From contig NC_092310.1 of assembly GCF_036785885.1 (NCBI RefSeq), forward strand, positions 7,626,001 through 7,690,000: a DNA stretch of 64,000 nt, given 5' to 3'. Positions 48,007 through 57,556 of the stretch are shown here, piece by piece. Under the pieces are notes generated by a model. The model did not search any database. It had not been told where the DNA came from and was given only the letters and a program-made list of their open reading frames with translations. The translations under genes were made by a program, and so were the position numbers. The stretch comes from Coffea arabica (Eukaryota; Streptophyta; Magnoliopsida; Gentianales; Rubiaceae). Every line of letters starts with the position of its first letter. The stretch's first letter is position 1.

Positions 48007-48333
48007 TCAGACTGTACTCTTACGAATAGTATCATAAATGTCATTATTGCCCATTAAAACAAATCCACCATTACCAGGCTCATAAGTAGAAAACAAATCC
48101 CTATTGAGACACATGTGATAAGAACACCTTGAATCTAAAATTCGTTCTTTTTTAGACCTTGTTCTGTCATTAGTCACAAAGAAAATATTTCTATCACTCT
48201 CATTAGCTGCAACACAAGTTTCAGCAATGTCAATATATTCCTTACAATGTTTTCCCTTTTTCTTTAGTTTATTTTTCAATATAAAGCAATTAGCCATAAT
48301 ATGCCTCATTTTGTGACAATAATTACACTCCAA
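48007..48333 (-). pseudogene. Copia gag zinc knuckle and protease
   Basis: The knuckle [14 protein letters not shown] (C-x2-C-x4-H-x4-C) is followed by a protease with [12 protein letters not shown]. The usual DSG active-site triad reads DSR, a Gly to Arg change that should inactivate it. Confidence 0.85.
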
Positions 48334-48639
48334 ATTTCTATGTCTAGATTTAGATCTAAATTTAGACCTACTACTGTCAGATTCTTTTTATCAATTCTAC
48401 CACTAATGCCTTTTGCCTGACCCCCCATTAATTTTTCTAATGATATCTCTGTCTATCTACTTCTCAGTTTTTAATGCAGATTTAAGTTTTCAATATGAAA
48501 CTGTTTCTTTTCCATAAACCATATTATTGTGAAATACTTAAACGATTGGGGAAGGGATAACACAACAATAATAGGATGTAATCTTCATTATCAATTTTCG
48601 AATAAATATTCTCCAAATCCATAATAATGATGTACCTTC

Positions 48640-49030
48640 AGTCATCTAAAATATATATAGACTTTGCCTTAGATAAACTTGATTCTCAACTATCTTCTTC
48701 GTATACAGAACTTTAATCTTGTCCCAAATGGCCTTAGTTGAAGTCTTAGCGGCTATCTCCCATAAAATCTCGTCATAGAGATTTAAAATAATACTTGATC
48801 TTGTCTTCTTATCCATTTCAACAAAATTCGCATATGTCATATTCTTTAATTTTTTTCAACTTTCTGTATCACTAAATCAACTCCGTGTCGAACCAAGGTC
48901 ACCTCCATCTTAAGCTGCCACAATCCGAAGCTGACACTCCTGTATAATTTTTCGACTACTGTCTTTATTATTGTCATTGTCGCCACATAATCTAGAGAGA
49001 AATTTTGATACTAGTTCCTCAGGTCTAATC
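48640..49030 (-). pseudogene. Copia gag core
   Basis: MDKKTRSSIILNLYDEILWEI and TSTKAIWDKIKVLY (48840-48646) are the UBN2-type gag core. Further upstream codons to about 49030 are in a shifted frame. Confidence 0.8.
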
Positions 49031-49064
49031 CCTTGAAATTGACCAACAAAAATAATAGTACTCT

Positions 49065-49480
49065 TGGCAATCTAACAAAGAGAATAACATAGCAAATAAA
49101 TCAAATAGAGAGATATCAAAATTTATGTGGCTCAGTCAAATTGACTTACATCCATGAGCAAAGGAGTAATATAATATTACTATGAGTAAGAGAGTACAAA
49201 AGAAAAAGTACAAAACCCTAAAAAATAATTCTAAGATCCAAAGGTACCCAAATCTGAAAATACAAAAAAGACTAAAACTGAAAGTATAAAAGAGTCTAAA
49301 TAGTATAATAGACTTAGTGGTTCAAAGGCCCACTAATTTGTCCTTTTCATTTGATATTTAACCAAAATTTCTCTTAACATAGTACATTTAAACTCATTTA
49401 AATCCATTGTAATTAAAGCCACTAAGAGAAGAGATCTCTTTATAAAATTCTCAATATGGGATACAGAATCAAATTCAACA
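49065..49480 (-). repeat. Copia 5' LTR (right copy, 416 bp)
   Basis: The plus strand begins TGGCAATCTAACAAAG and ends AAATTCAACA; it matches the left LTR. Edge bases TG/CA are correct. No canonical Copia PBS (TGGTATCAGAGC type) follows on the minus strand, so the element is old or uses another primer. Confidence 0.75.
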
Positions 49481-49503
49481 ATATATATTTGTTGAATCTA
49501 TGA

Positions 49504-49720
49504 CCCCGTTTGGTAAGTGAGTTTTTTAGATATTTGTCTAAAACTTTACTGTAATTTACTGTAGAAGTTGTTAAAAAAAAATTTTTAATGTGTAAATTTT
49601 TAGATAGTTTGAAGTGTATAGTTTAAAAACTTTAAGAAGTTTTTTGAAATTGCTTTAGTTAAAGTTATTAAAAAACTTGTAGCAGACAAACTTCGCCAAA
49701 AACTTGCTTGCCAAACAACG
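49504..49720. mobile_element. Short MITE, family C copy 1
   Basis: Ends CCCCGTTTGGTAAGTGAG and ...AACTTGCTTGCCAAACAACG. The interior includes TCTAAAACTTTACTGTA. The same layout recurs at 60911-61127, and the termini are shared with the Pack-type element at 57556-58666. Confidence 0.75.
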
Positions 49721-49781
49721 TATATTAAAATTTCTTCTATTTGTCCCACTATTTTATTTTCCCTTCTTGTTTTCTTTGTAG

Positions 49782-49850
49782 GTTCTTATTGACCAGCCCT
49801 GCGTAGCATTGAAGATGATAGGAAGCATCACAAATCACTTGCAGCTTTAG
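49782..49850 (+). pseudogene. Last exon of the SCPL51-type pseudogene
   Basis: The acceptor TTTCTTTGTAG ends at 49781. The exon reads V-L-I-D-Q-P-C-V-A-L-K-M-I-G-S-I-T and a short tail to TAG 49848-49850. In the family this piece follows ...GHF directly. The previous exon ends GHF at 33275 with donor GTAGGT at 33276, so phase 0 matches on both sides of a 16,506-bp interval. Confidence 0.85.
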
Positions 49851-51588
49851 AGTAGACATTGGCTTTCCAATTTAACCCCACACGAGATAGACTCTGAAGA
49901 AATAAGAAGAGGAGATGACCTATAGATAGCCTGCTCAGGGAGGGGAAAAGAATAACAGAAAAGAAGTCCATTGATTGCCAAAGAAAAATATCACAAGAAT
50001 CAGAATCATTTCAGAAGAAAAAGGAGATTAATCGGGACCTTGTTTTTCACATTATTGTATCACAGTAGTTTTTTCAGTTTATGACGTGATTTTAATTTGC
50101 TTGTGCTGATAGAGATTAACTCTGAGGCGTTTATTTTAATGACATTGGGTTCGGTGCTCAAATGCACATTAGGGGTATTAATACCTTTTCATTGTGGGGC
50201 AAAAAAAAAAACATTTCATTAGGGTTGCAACTCAATAAAAATTAAAAAAGAAATGCACAGATGCTTCCTAGCGTTTCACGCAATTATATGCCTAAAATCA
50301 TATACTGAAACAAGTTCTATTTTTAAGATTTGGAGATTAACTTGCAGCAAAAAGTAGCCTCAATTTCTGTCTTAAGAGAAAAAACATAGAATTCTTTGAA
50401 ATCCAAAATAACTGTAAAGCTTCTAAAATTCACCCAGAGAATGAATATTTGTACATAATTGAACACCACATATCTAATTTTAATCGTAAACGGAAAGTAT
50501 TTTGCCAAACTCAGACTCTTTGAAATATTTAGAGTCAACTAAACCATACTCCAAACTTTGGGAGTTATGATATAAAGTCAAAACGTTGACTAACATCCAT
50601 TCAATTTCATTGTAAGCCATTGTTAGATTTCTGTCTATTATCGTATTTTACCTAAAATTAAAGATTTTAAGAATCATATTTATTACCCTCGAAAGATTAT
50701 AAACGAGTTTTGCTTATAAGGCAAACGTTGCAAACTACAATTGCATTTTCCCTTCTCCAAAAAGGAAAAATGAAAAAAAAAAATCCCCCAGTCAGTCCAG
50801 GTGAATAATCTAGGTGTTTTCTCTTGCATTCAACTATTCTAAATTCTAATTCACGCTTACTGCTAATCCTCGATTCATGTCAGTTGAAGACCCATCGCAA
50901 TATTTTGACTGAACCATAATCTTCTTATAATTCCTCGAGTTTTAGCAATGAGTTCTAAAATTTGAACTAACCTTGTTTAACATGAAGAGACATTTCACAT
51001 AATTATCTGTTGCTTTTGACTTTGAAACTAAATGATAAAAATTAACCAATTGAATAATTTGTTAGAAGCACAGTACAATTTTATTTTAAAAATTGTCGTA
51101 GATTATCAATTCAACTTATCCTTGTCCTGTTCTCCAACTTCTAAAATGCCTATTTTTTTGATACAAAGAAAATAAATAGGCTTTTTTTGTTCTAAAAAGC
51201 CTATTTATGAAACGGGTATAAAAAATTTGAAGCAATTTGTAATAAGTATATGAAACGGTGACTCAATAACGCTTATTTGATTTATTTCATTTAATAACAA
51301 TCATTTTCTGGTTTATTTGAATTGTGAACCTCCCCACTGTCCTCAAAAAAGTATTGACTAACAATACGATATGAAACCTGGGTCCGTGATGGACTAGAGT
51401 CCTAAACAAGTTTAATATGCTTCAAGCTTTTTACATTTTAGAAGGATACAAAAGATTTATTTTACAAAGACTTGCCAGAGTAAAGAAGAAGTGGGGAACA
51501 AGCACACTTGGAGAGCACAATACAACGGAGAGTTGTATGTTGCGTTCGGGAAGGATGATTTACTCCCGAAAAGGAATCTATTAGTTCG
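49851..51588. other. SCPL 3' region and unassigned spacer
   Basis: About 49851-50200 is likely the old 3' UTR of the SCPL gene. The rest is AT-rich with no gene, RNA gene or TE terminus that I can support; short open frames (50323-50538 minus, 51491-51679 plus) lack any domain. Confidence 0.45.
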
Positions 51589-53344
51589 TTATTATCACTT
51601 TACTCCTATAATAACATCTCGTTTTACTATCGTTATTCCCTTTATTATTATTTTTTCGTTATTTTACTCTCAAGACTAATGTCAAATGTAATAAAGTTTA
51701 TTGACTCAAGTGAAAGATATGTTTAGCTTTATGATTATCAATTTACTCTGTTAAACTATAACATTATTATCAATTTACTCCATAATATTATTTTTAAACA
51801 CTTTACCCTATCATTAACTAACTCAGCAAGTTAAACAAATTTAGATGAAAGTACATTCGTTACTTGCATAGTTAAAAAATAAAGGAAAAAATATAGAAAA
51901 GCCCTTTGAGGTTAAGTGAACATAAACTTTAGTACCTCGTGATTTAAACTAATTTAAAATAGTTACAAAAATTGTTTGAATTAACGGGTTTGAAATACAT
52001 GCGTTTTTTTTTTTGCAAGTATTTGTAGTGGAAACAAACAAAATTTCAGTTGATATATCTATTATACCCTTAGAGTTATAATACAGAAAAATTACACGTG
52101 GTTAAGCAAACCTACACAAAAAGTCCCTTATAGTTTCAAATCATGTAATCTAGTACCTTATGGTTTGAACTAATATAAAAAATCAACAAAAATAATTTAA
52201 ATTAACGAGTTTGAGGTTGCTTGACGTGAAAATAATTTTTTAAAACCAAATTTTTAGCTAATGTAGAACTTTCAAAAACAACCCAAAACTCCCAAATACA
52301 ACTCACCTTATTTCTATACATAAAATAAATAAATAAAAATTCCTAAATAAAGCTCACCTTATTTTTATACACAAATTAAATAAATAAAAACTTTCAAATG
52401 CAACTTACCTTATTCCTATGCACAAAATAAATAAATAAAAATAACATGTAACCATATGGGCTTTTTCATTGGCTTAATCATAGAGGATTTTTCCATGAGT
52501 TTGCCTAATAGGATGATTGCTAGAAGGTCTTTTATTACTTATATATATTAGGATAATTGTATCATTTCACCTGTCTTTGTTAGTTTTGATGATTTCCATT
52601 ACTATTTCAAATTAGTTCAAACATGATGAGCCGAAATGTATGATTTGAAACCAAAAAGGGCTTTATTGTAAGTTAGCTTAACCACCGGGGACTTTCTTGT
52701 TTTTTATCCACAAATAAAATTTTGGAAAGGTTTTTCTCCTCTTTTTCATCCTTTTTAATATCAAGAGAAAAAGTCAAAACTGTTCTTCTCCCTTTTATTT
52801 TTTGAATCTTTTTAATATTTAGAGAGAGAGAGAGAGAGAGAGAGGGGTAAGGGAGAGAGAACTAAATTCTTTAAAAAAATATTGAAACATAAGAAAGTAT
52901 CCAATGTCCTCATTGTTTTAAAATCATTCCTTACTCCTCCAGTGACAAACTTAAAGTAATCATAATATTGGATTTTTTCTTATTTTCTTACATTTTAAAA
53001 TTGAGTTTTCTATCTCCCTCTCCTTCTACTTTTATTTTCTTGATGTTAATAAGAGTGAAAAAAAAAAGAACGGAAAAACTGTTTTGCTTTTATTTTCTTT
53101 GTACATTTAGATTGGAAAAAAAAAGAGGAGACTAGCCGTTTCAATCTTTTATTATTTTTACTTATATATGAGAGAAGGGTATTTCCTTCACAAAAATTTC
53201 AACGCGCTAAGTTTAACTGTGTAATAAAATGCACAATGCTTGGGAATAAATCGGCTTAGGGGTGTAGATAAAGTAATGAAAAAATAACATTGGGGGTAAA
53301 GTGAAAATAGTACTATAGTTAAGGGGATAAAGTAATAATAATTC
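51589..53344. mobile_element. MULE-like MITE, family A copy 2, with nested element
   Basis: Ends GTTATTATCACTTTACTCC and ...AAAGTAATAATAATTC, as in copy 1 at 39607. The interior shares TATCAAGAGAAAAAGTCAAA and a GA microsatellite (52820-52844). Subtracting the nested insertion (51884-52709) leaves about 0.93 kb, the length of copy 1. No clear target duplication. Confidence 0.8.
51884..52709. mobile_element. MITE of family D nested in the family A copy
   Basis: Left GGAAAAAATATAGAAAAGCCC and right ...GGGGACTTTCTTGTTTTTTATCC are inverted relative to one another (shared GGTTAAG block). Imperfect 9-bp duplication (AAAAATAAA left, ACAAATAAA right). Interior repeats of TAGT[A/T]CCT[C/T]..G.TTTGAACTAAT type. 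Confidence 0.65.
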
Positions 53345-53584
53345 AGATAAATGATTAAAGTTTTTGGTAGAAGTGGACCGGAAGTAGACAACAATTTCCC
53401 ATGTAAGGCGGTGGCTTCTAATTCATTACTCCAATAATTTGTCTCCACGGATAAATTTTGGTTTTTGTTTAATATTTAAAAGTCGCCTTTATATGATTTG
53501 CTATAAGTAATAAAACTTGAGTGTACAAGATGGTTAAACAATTAAGGTGGGATTTAAAATGGGCTTCTTTGTACTTAAAATATA

Positions 53585-54651
53585 GGCTTAATTGCAAAGT
53601 GCACCCTTAAACTATTACCGGTTTGTACATTGCACCCCTAACTATGCATTGTAGCGATATACTACCTTAATCTTTGAATTTTTAGCACATTACTCAATTA
53701 TCATTAATTTGGTGGGATACAAGTTAGTGAAAAGACTTCAACAACCTTGCAAAATAGACTGTGCCTAATTTGATCTTTTACTACTCCTATAATTGCTGCC
53801 ACAATCATATTTACAACTAATTAATGGCAACAAGCAACTTTAGAAGTTCACATGCAAGGATTTTATTTTCTCTTCTTATCTATTATTTTTCCATTTTTTC
53901 ACAGCAAAAGCAAGGAAAAATCTTTTCACCTATGCTTTTGTCTTGGTAATTAGAATGTTTAATCTCTTATTTATTAATTCAAAATTAGTTTCCATCAAAT
54001 TCCACTTCAGATTCCCTATCAGCACCATAGATCAAAACTAATTATCACCAAACTCATAACCACAACTAACCAAATTAGAAAAACCAAAACAAGCCACCAA
54101 GATAAACCCATCATTAATGAAACCAAAACCATAGACCTAAAAACAACTCGTACCCTAATTAATTTGGGATGGAGGAATTGAGATAATAGATAGGCGTCAT
54201 CTTTGAGATTAGGATAGAAAGACGAAGGTTATTGGGGTTTTAGAGGAACTGCAATTGATTCATATGTTTTGCAAGAGTGGAAAGGAGAATTCAAGACTTG
54301 CTTGAGAACAAAGAATCAGAGGGGTGAGGGAGTTTAAAAAATGGATAAGGGATTTGTTTGAGGACAAAAAATCAGTGAAGAAAAGGAAATGGAAATGGAT
54401 TGGGGCTGTTCCAGAGATTGGAGAGTGGAGTGTATCTCATAGGGAGAGGCAAAAGAATGTGAGCATAGGAAATGGCTATCATAGGGATTTTGGTTACTCA
54501 GAATGGGGCAAAATAGTCATCAAAGTTTTCTCTTGACTGATTTATAATCAATTGAGGTAAGGTGATGAAGGTATTATAGTGCTACAATTCATAGTTTAAG
54601 ATGCAACCTACAATCCAAAGATAGTTTGAGGATGCATTTTGCTATTAACCC
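53585..54651. mobile_element. MULE-like MITE with 9-bp duplication (1067 bp)
   Basis: Ends GGCTTAATTGCAAAGTGCAC and ...GCATTTTGCTATTAACCC form ~85-bp diverged inverted repeats (AAACTAT..., GTACATTGCA / TAGGTTGCA). TAAAATATA is duplicated at 53576-53584 and 54652-54660. The open frame at 54324-54536 lies inside and has no recognised domain. Confidence 0.82.
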
Positions 54652-54660
54652 TAAAATATA

Positions 54661-55064
54661 TGTAACTGGGTAAAGAATTGGGTTGGATGGCATGATAGCA
54701 CAAAATAAGAGGTGTATCTGGTGCTATTTTGTATAAAAAAAAAGATTTAAATTTATGATGCTAAATATGTATCTGTAACGCTAAAAATATGCAATTAACA
54801 GATATTGATAATGTTAGAATTTTGTAATAGGCTCATTCTCTCTTTTTGGTTGATTATCCTGTGCCCTTTGGGGCAAAAAATAGGAAGAGTCAAATTAAAA
54901 TAACTTAAAAAGCAAGTATAGTCAAGATATGGAATTGGTCGATGAAATGGCTAGTGTCATCTTGATATGATTTGTTTATCATATATACACGCTTTATCAA
55001 TCTGACAAGTTAAGATACACCATTTCACTAACAAATAAGAAGAAAATTTAATCCCCTTGACATA

Positions 55065-55099
<35 letters not shown>

Positions 55100-55519
55100 G
55101 TGTGTGTATCAAGTCAGCTGTTTAGAAGATCTTAGTGATTATTTTATAGACATATAATTGCATTTATTTTTTCTTAAAAAATTAGTATTCAATGATGTTG
55201 TGTGTTTGCAACATATGTGAAGAACTTGATTTTCAACGAATGGCAATAACTTTGGTCATGCGACGTAGCCAAGAACTCGTTTTGATTGAATTTTTTAGGA
55301 GTTTTTGGAAATTTTTTTATAAAAATAATTATACTATAATACTTTTTTGAAATATGGTATATCAGTTAAAAAATAGTTAAAAAAATGTGTCCAGAGAGTA
55401 TTTCAAAAAAACAGGTAAGATATTTAGACTAGATTCAAGCACCAATTTTCTTACATACTCTTCCAGTTCTGTTTCTTTTAACTTAGGAATGGAATAAATA
55501 CCCAAATAATTAAAGTATT
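54661..55519. other. Spacer with GT/TA dinucleotide repeat
   Basis: No gene supported. A (GT)n(AT)n(GT)n microsatellite lies at about 55066-55108. Confidence 0.5.
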
Positions 55520-55950
55520 GGGTAAAAAACAAAATGTCCCTTGTGGTAAATCTAATATACAGAAAACCCCTCGTAGTTTCAAAATATATAAAACGACATC
55601 TTATGCTTTGAATTAAATTGTAAAGGTGATAGAATCGGTTAAAATTAATGGAAATGATTTATTGGAACCTAAAAAATATTTTTTTATGCCTAATTTTTAT
55701 CAAATATACCTACTTTACCCTTAGCCCCGAATTATCTCTCTCCAAAGAATGAAACAAATGATTTTTGTTGAGCTGTCTTTTGCTTCGTTATATCAAGGCA
55801 TTTTTATCATTTCATTTGTCCCGTTAAGTTTAACAGATTCCGTCATCTGTATAATATAGTTTAATATATGAGATGTCGTTTTATACGCTTTGAAACTATT
55901 TGGGATTTTTCTGTTTATTAGATTTATCATAGGTGACTTTTTTATTTTTA
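55520..55950. mobile_element. Inverted-repeat MITE, family D-like (~430 bp)
   Basis: Left arm GGGTAAAAAACAAAATGTCC continuing GTGGTAAATCTAATATACAG and AAAACGACATCTTA. The right arm is the reverse complement (ATGATAAATCTAATAAACAG, AAAACGACATCTCA). The arms are about 80 bp. Ends resemble the nested element at 51884-52709. Target duplication not resolved. Confidence 0.75.
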
Positions 55951-56670
55951 TTTGTTGCATAGATGAAATGTTATTTGCACTCTATATTTTGTTTTTTGCA
56001 TTCCCACCATTTGTTTTATCATAAGTCTAATAAATGAAAATTATATGATTAAAATGATAGTGGGAGTGTAATTAACAAAAATTAAAGTGTGAATACCATT
56101 TCTCCAAGTTTTTTGTTTAAAAATAAATATTGAAAAGACTTGTATTTTGTAAAACAATTTTTATTCCAAAAATCCAAAATTATACAAATGGAGCCCAAAC
56201 AAAAATTCCAAAACTATTAATTGCCTAGTACCTTTCTTCTTTTTTTAAAAAAAAATCAGGTGGCGAAGGTCGAACAGGGTCTAGAGAAACTGATAGGGAC
56301 ACAAACGCAATCTTATGAATTTAGAAGAGACTATATACAATGGCACGTTAACGGAAGAAAAAGTTTGAATTGTTGACCTTCTGTCACACCAAAATTTAAA
56401 AGTCTTTGGGAGTGGTTTTGGACTTTTGGGTTGTTAGTTAATTGCCTGGTACTTTTCGCTTCATAAAAGTACGCATAATGCTAAAAGGCTGCTATTACTT
56501 TCCAAAATCATTTCTACATGGAAAGCAGGACTGTAGACTTCACACTGCAGCTTCCGTCCTACTGTACCTCTCAACTTTCCATAACTTTGTCTTCAAGAAA
56601 ACGGCTAAAAAAAATGAAAATGAAAACTTTCCAAATTTCTTAGAGTATTAACTAATCAGCGTAACAGTAG
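55951..56670. other. Upstream region of the B3 gene
   Basis: AT-rich intergenic sequence. The open frame at 56442-56651 has no domain and lies just upstream of the gene's TATA box, so it is probably promoter sequence. Confidence 0.45.
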
Positions 56671-56672
56671 CA

Positions 56673-56678
56673 TATATA
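56673..56678 (+). promoter_or_regulatory. Probable TATA box of the B3 gene
   Basis: TATATA in GCATATATATGTATT, 108 bp before the ATG at 56786. This allows a start near 56700 and a leader of about 80 nt. AT-rich surroundings lower the confidence. Confidence 0.5.
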
Positions 56679-56785
56679 TGTATTCTCAGGGCTCAGACAT
56701 CAGTCTAAATTAGTCCCAAGCTCTTTAGTTCTCAAGTCATCAGGTAGTATTAAAACTCAACGGATTTTCTTCAATTTTTGCAAGA

Positions 56786-57556
56786 ATGGCAATTTTGAGT
56801 TCTCAGAAGAGAGAAGAGATGAGAAGAAATGAAAGTTTTCGCCGACGCCCTCGAAAGAGCAGCAAGCCCTGTAGAGCTAGGACCAATTCAGTTGCAGATC
56901 AGTTTCGTTTTTGGCCCTTTTTGGTTGAAAAAACCGAAACACCAACCCAGAAATCTTGTGTAAATAAGGGCAAGAAAATGATCGGATTAGCACTGCCTAA
57001 TCTTGATCAAGAACTGCCCACCAAGAAATCTTGTGGAAAGCTACGTGCTGAAGCTAAAACTAGCCAAGAAAGCCGAAAAATCGAGATCATTTTCAAGAAA
57101 AAATTAGTGAAAGCCAAAGCTCAAGTTTTTCCACCTCCATCGGCACAACTTCCAATTGACTTCAAGAATCACATGAGCAGGAAACTGGGGGCGACAAGGG
57201 ACCCTGTTTTGGTGATTGAGAAGAGATTGTTTCCATCTGATGTTTCAGCCAAGCTTCACAGATTGTCCATACCAGTCAAGCAAGTTGCCAATCACGAGTT
57301 CTTGACAGAAGGAGAGAGGAAAAGATTCAACAATGGGAACAAACAAGAAAAAATTGATGCCATTCTGGTTGAGCCATCACTTTCTGAATCCAAAATCAGG
57401 TTCAAGAAATGGTACATCCATGATTCTGGAATGTATATTTTGACTAGTGGTTGGAATGATGTTGTGGAGAGGAATGGATTGAAACAAGGAACATTAGTGC
57501 AGCTATGGTCATTCCGGAAAGAATCCCAATTGTACTTTGCTCTGATTAGGCTCTAG
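56786..57556 (+). CDS. B3 domain-containing protein (DUF313-type), 256 aa
   Basis: One uninterrupted exon from ATG to TAG, with no frameshifts, unlike everything around it. Residues 12-31 are Arg/Lys-rich (a plausible nuclear signal). Residues 120-180 carry the DUF313 pattern: LPIDFKNHM, P-V-L-V-I-E-K-R-L, DVSAKLHRLSIPVKQV, EFLTEGERKR. Residues 190-256 complete a B3 fold (VEPSLS, FKKWYIH, YILTSGWNDVV, GLKQGTLVQLWSF, YFALIRL). This subgroup of plant B3 proteins is plant-specific, intronless and expanded; DNA binding and nuclear location are inferred from the family. Exact targets are unknown. The stop codon TAG is composite: TA from the target site and G from the TE inserted at 57556, so the 3' UTR is now TE-derived. 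It may be expressed or recently silenced; sequence alone does not decide. Confidence 0.88.
   Translation: MAILSSQKREEMRRNESFRRRPRKSSKPCRARTNSVADQFRFWPFLVEKTETPTQKSCVNKGKKMIGLALPNLDQELPTKKSCGKLRAEAKTSQESRKIEIIFKKKLVKAKAQVFPPPSAQLPIDFKNHMSRKLGATRDPVLVIEKRLFPSDVSAKLHRLSIPVKQVANHEFLTEGERKRFNNGNKQEKIDAILVEPSLSESKIRFKKWYIHDSGMYILTSGWNDVVERNGLKQGTLVQLWSFRKESQLYFALIRL

Larger units (their letters stand above)
41674..49480 (-). mobile_element. Ty1/Copia (Tork-like) retrotransposon, minus strand, with two insertions
   Basis: Right LTR 49065-49480 (minus-strand 5' LTR), gag, CCHC, protease, integrase and the start of RT read leftward. Most of RT and all RNase H are deleted. The left LTR (41674-43555) is expanded by the MULE at 41870-43289. 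A LINE (43814-46264) splits the RT. The PPT next to the left LTR is canonical (CCAAGGTGGAGATT). No matching target duplication: ACTCT on the left, ATATA on the right. Confidence 0.82.
30336..49850 (+). pseudogene. Serine carboxypeptidase-like (SCPL51 type) pseudogene with introns
   Basis: Exons match the SCPL51/retinoid-inducible carboxypeptidase family in order. 30336-30456: hydrophobic signal peptide then GSQDGSEA-stop-GY. 30535-30620: AHMLWWYYRSP, WPIILWL. 31172-31283: GVGIGNFEEIGPLD. About 31430-31660: GHSFVED, SPLYIVGEFYGGKFA. 31886-31952, 32058-32163, about 32265-32478, 32825-~32880, ~33020-33040. About 33145-33275: LNMDRTP and, one frame over, FYWILNAGHF. 49782-49850: DQPCVALKMIGSIT then stop. 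Splice sites mostly survive; exon 1 to 2 restores R-P-K. Defects: TGA 30432, TAG 31558, missing exon after 31660, stops in the 32825 exon, a 1-bp shift near 33240, and catalytic Ser to Phe at 31588-31590. Active relatives are secreted or vacuolar peptidases or acyltransferases. The last intron is 16.5 kb because of TE insertions. Confidence 0.88.

Noticed and set aside
16116..49850. Transfer RNA, ribosomal RNA or small nuclear RNA genes
   Set aside because: No cloverleaf with A/B boxes or conserved rRNA block was recognised by eye here or elsewhere; PBS sequences resemble tRNA ends only because they pair with them.
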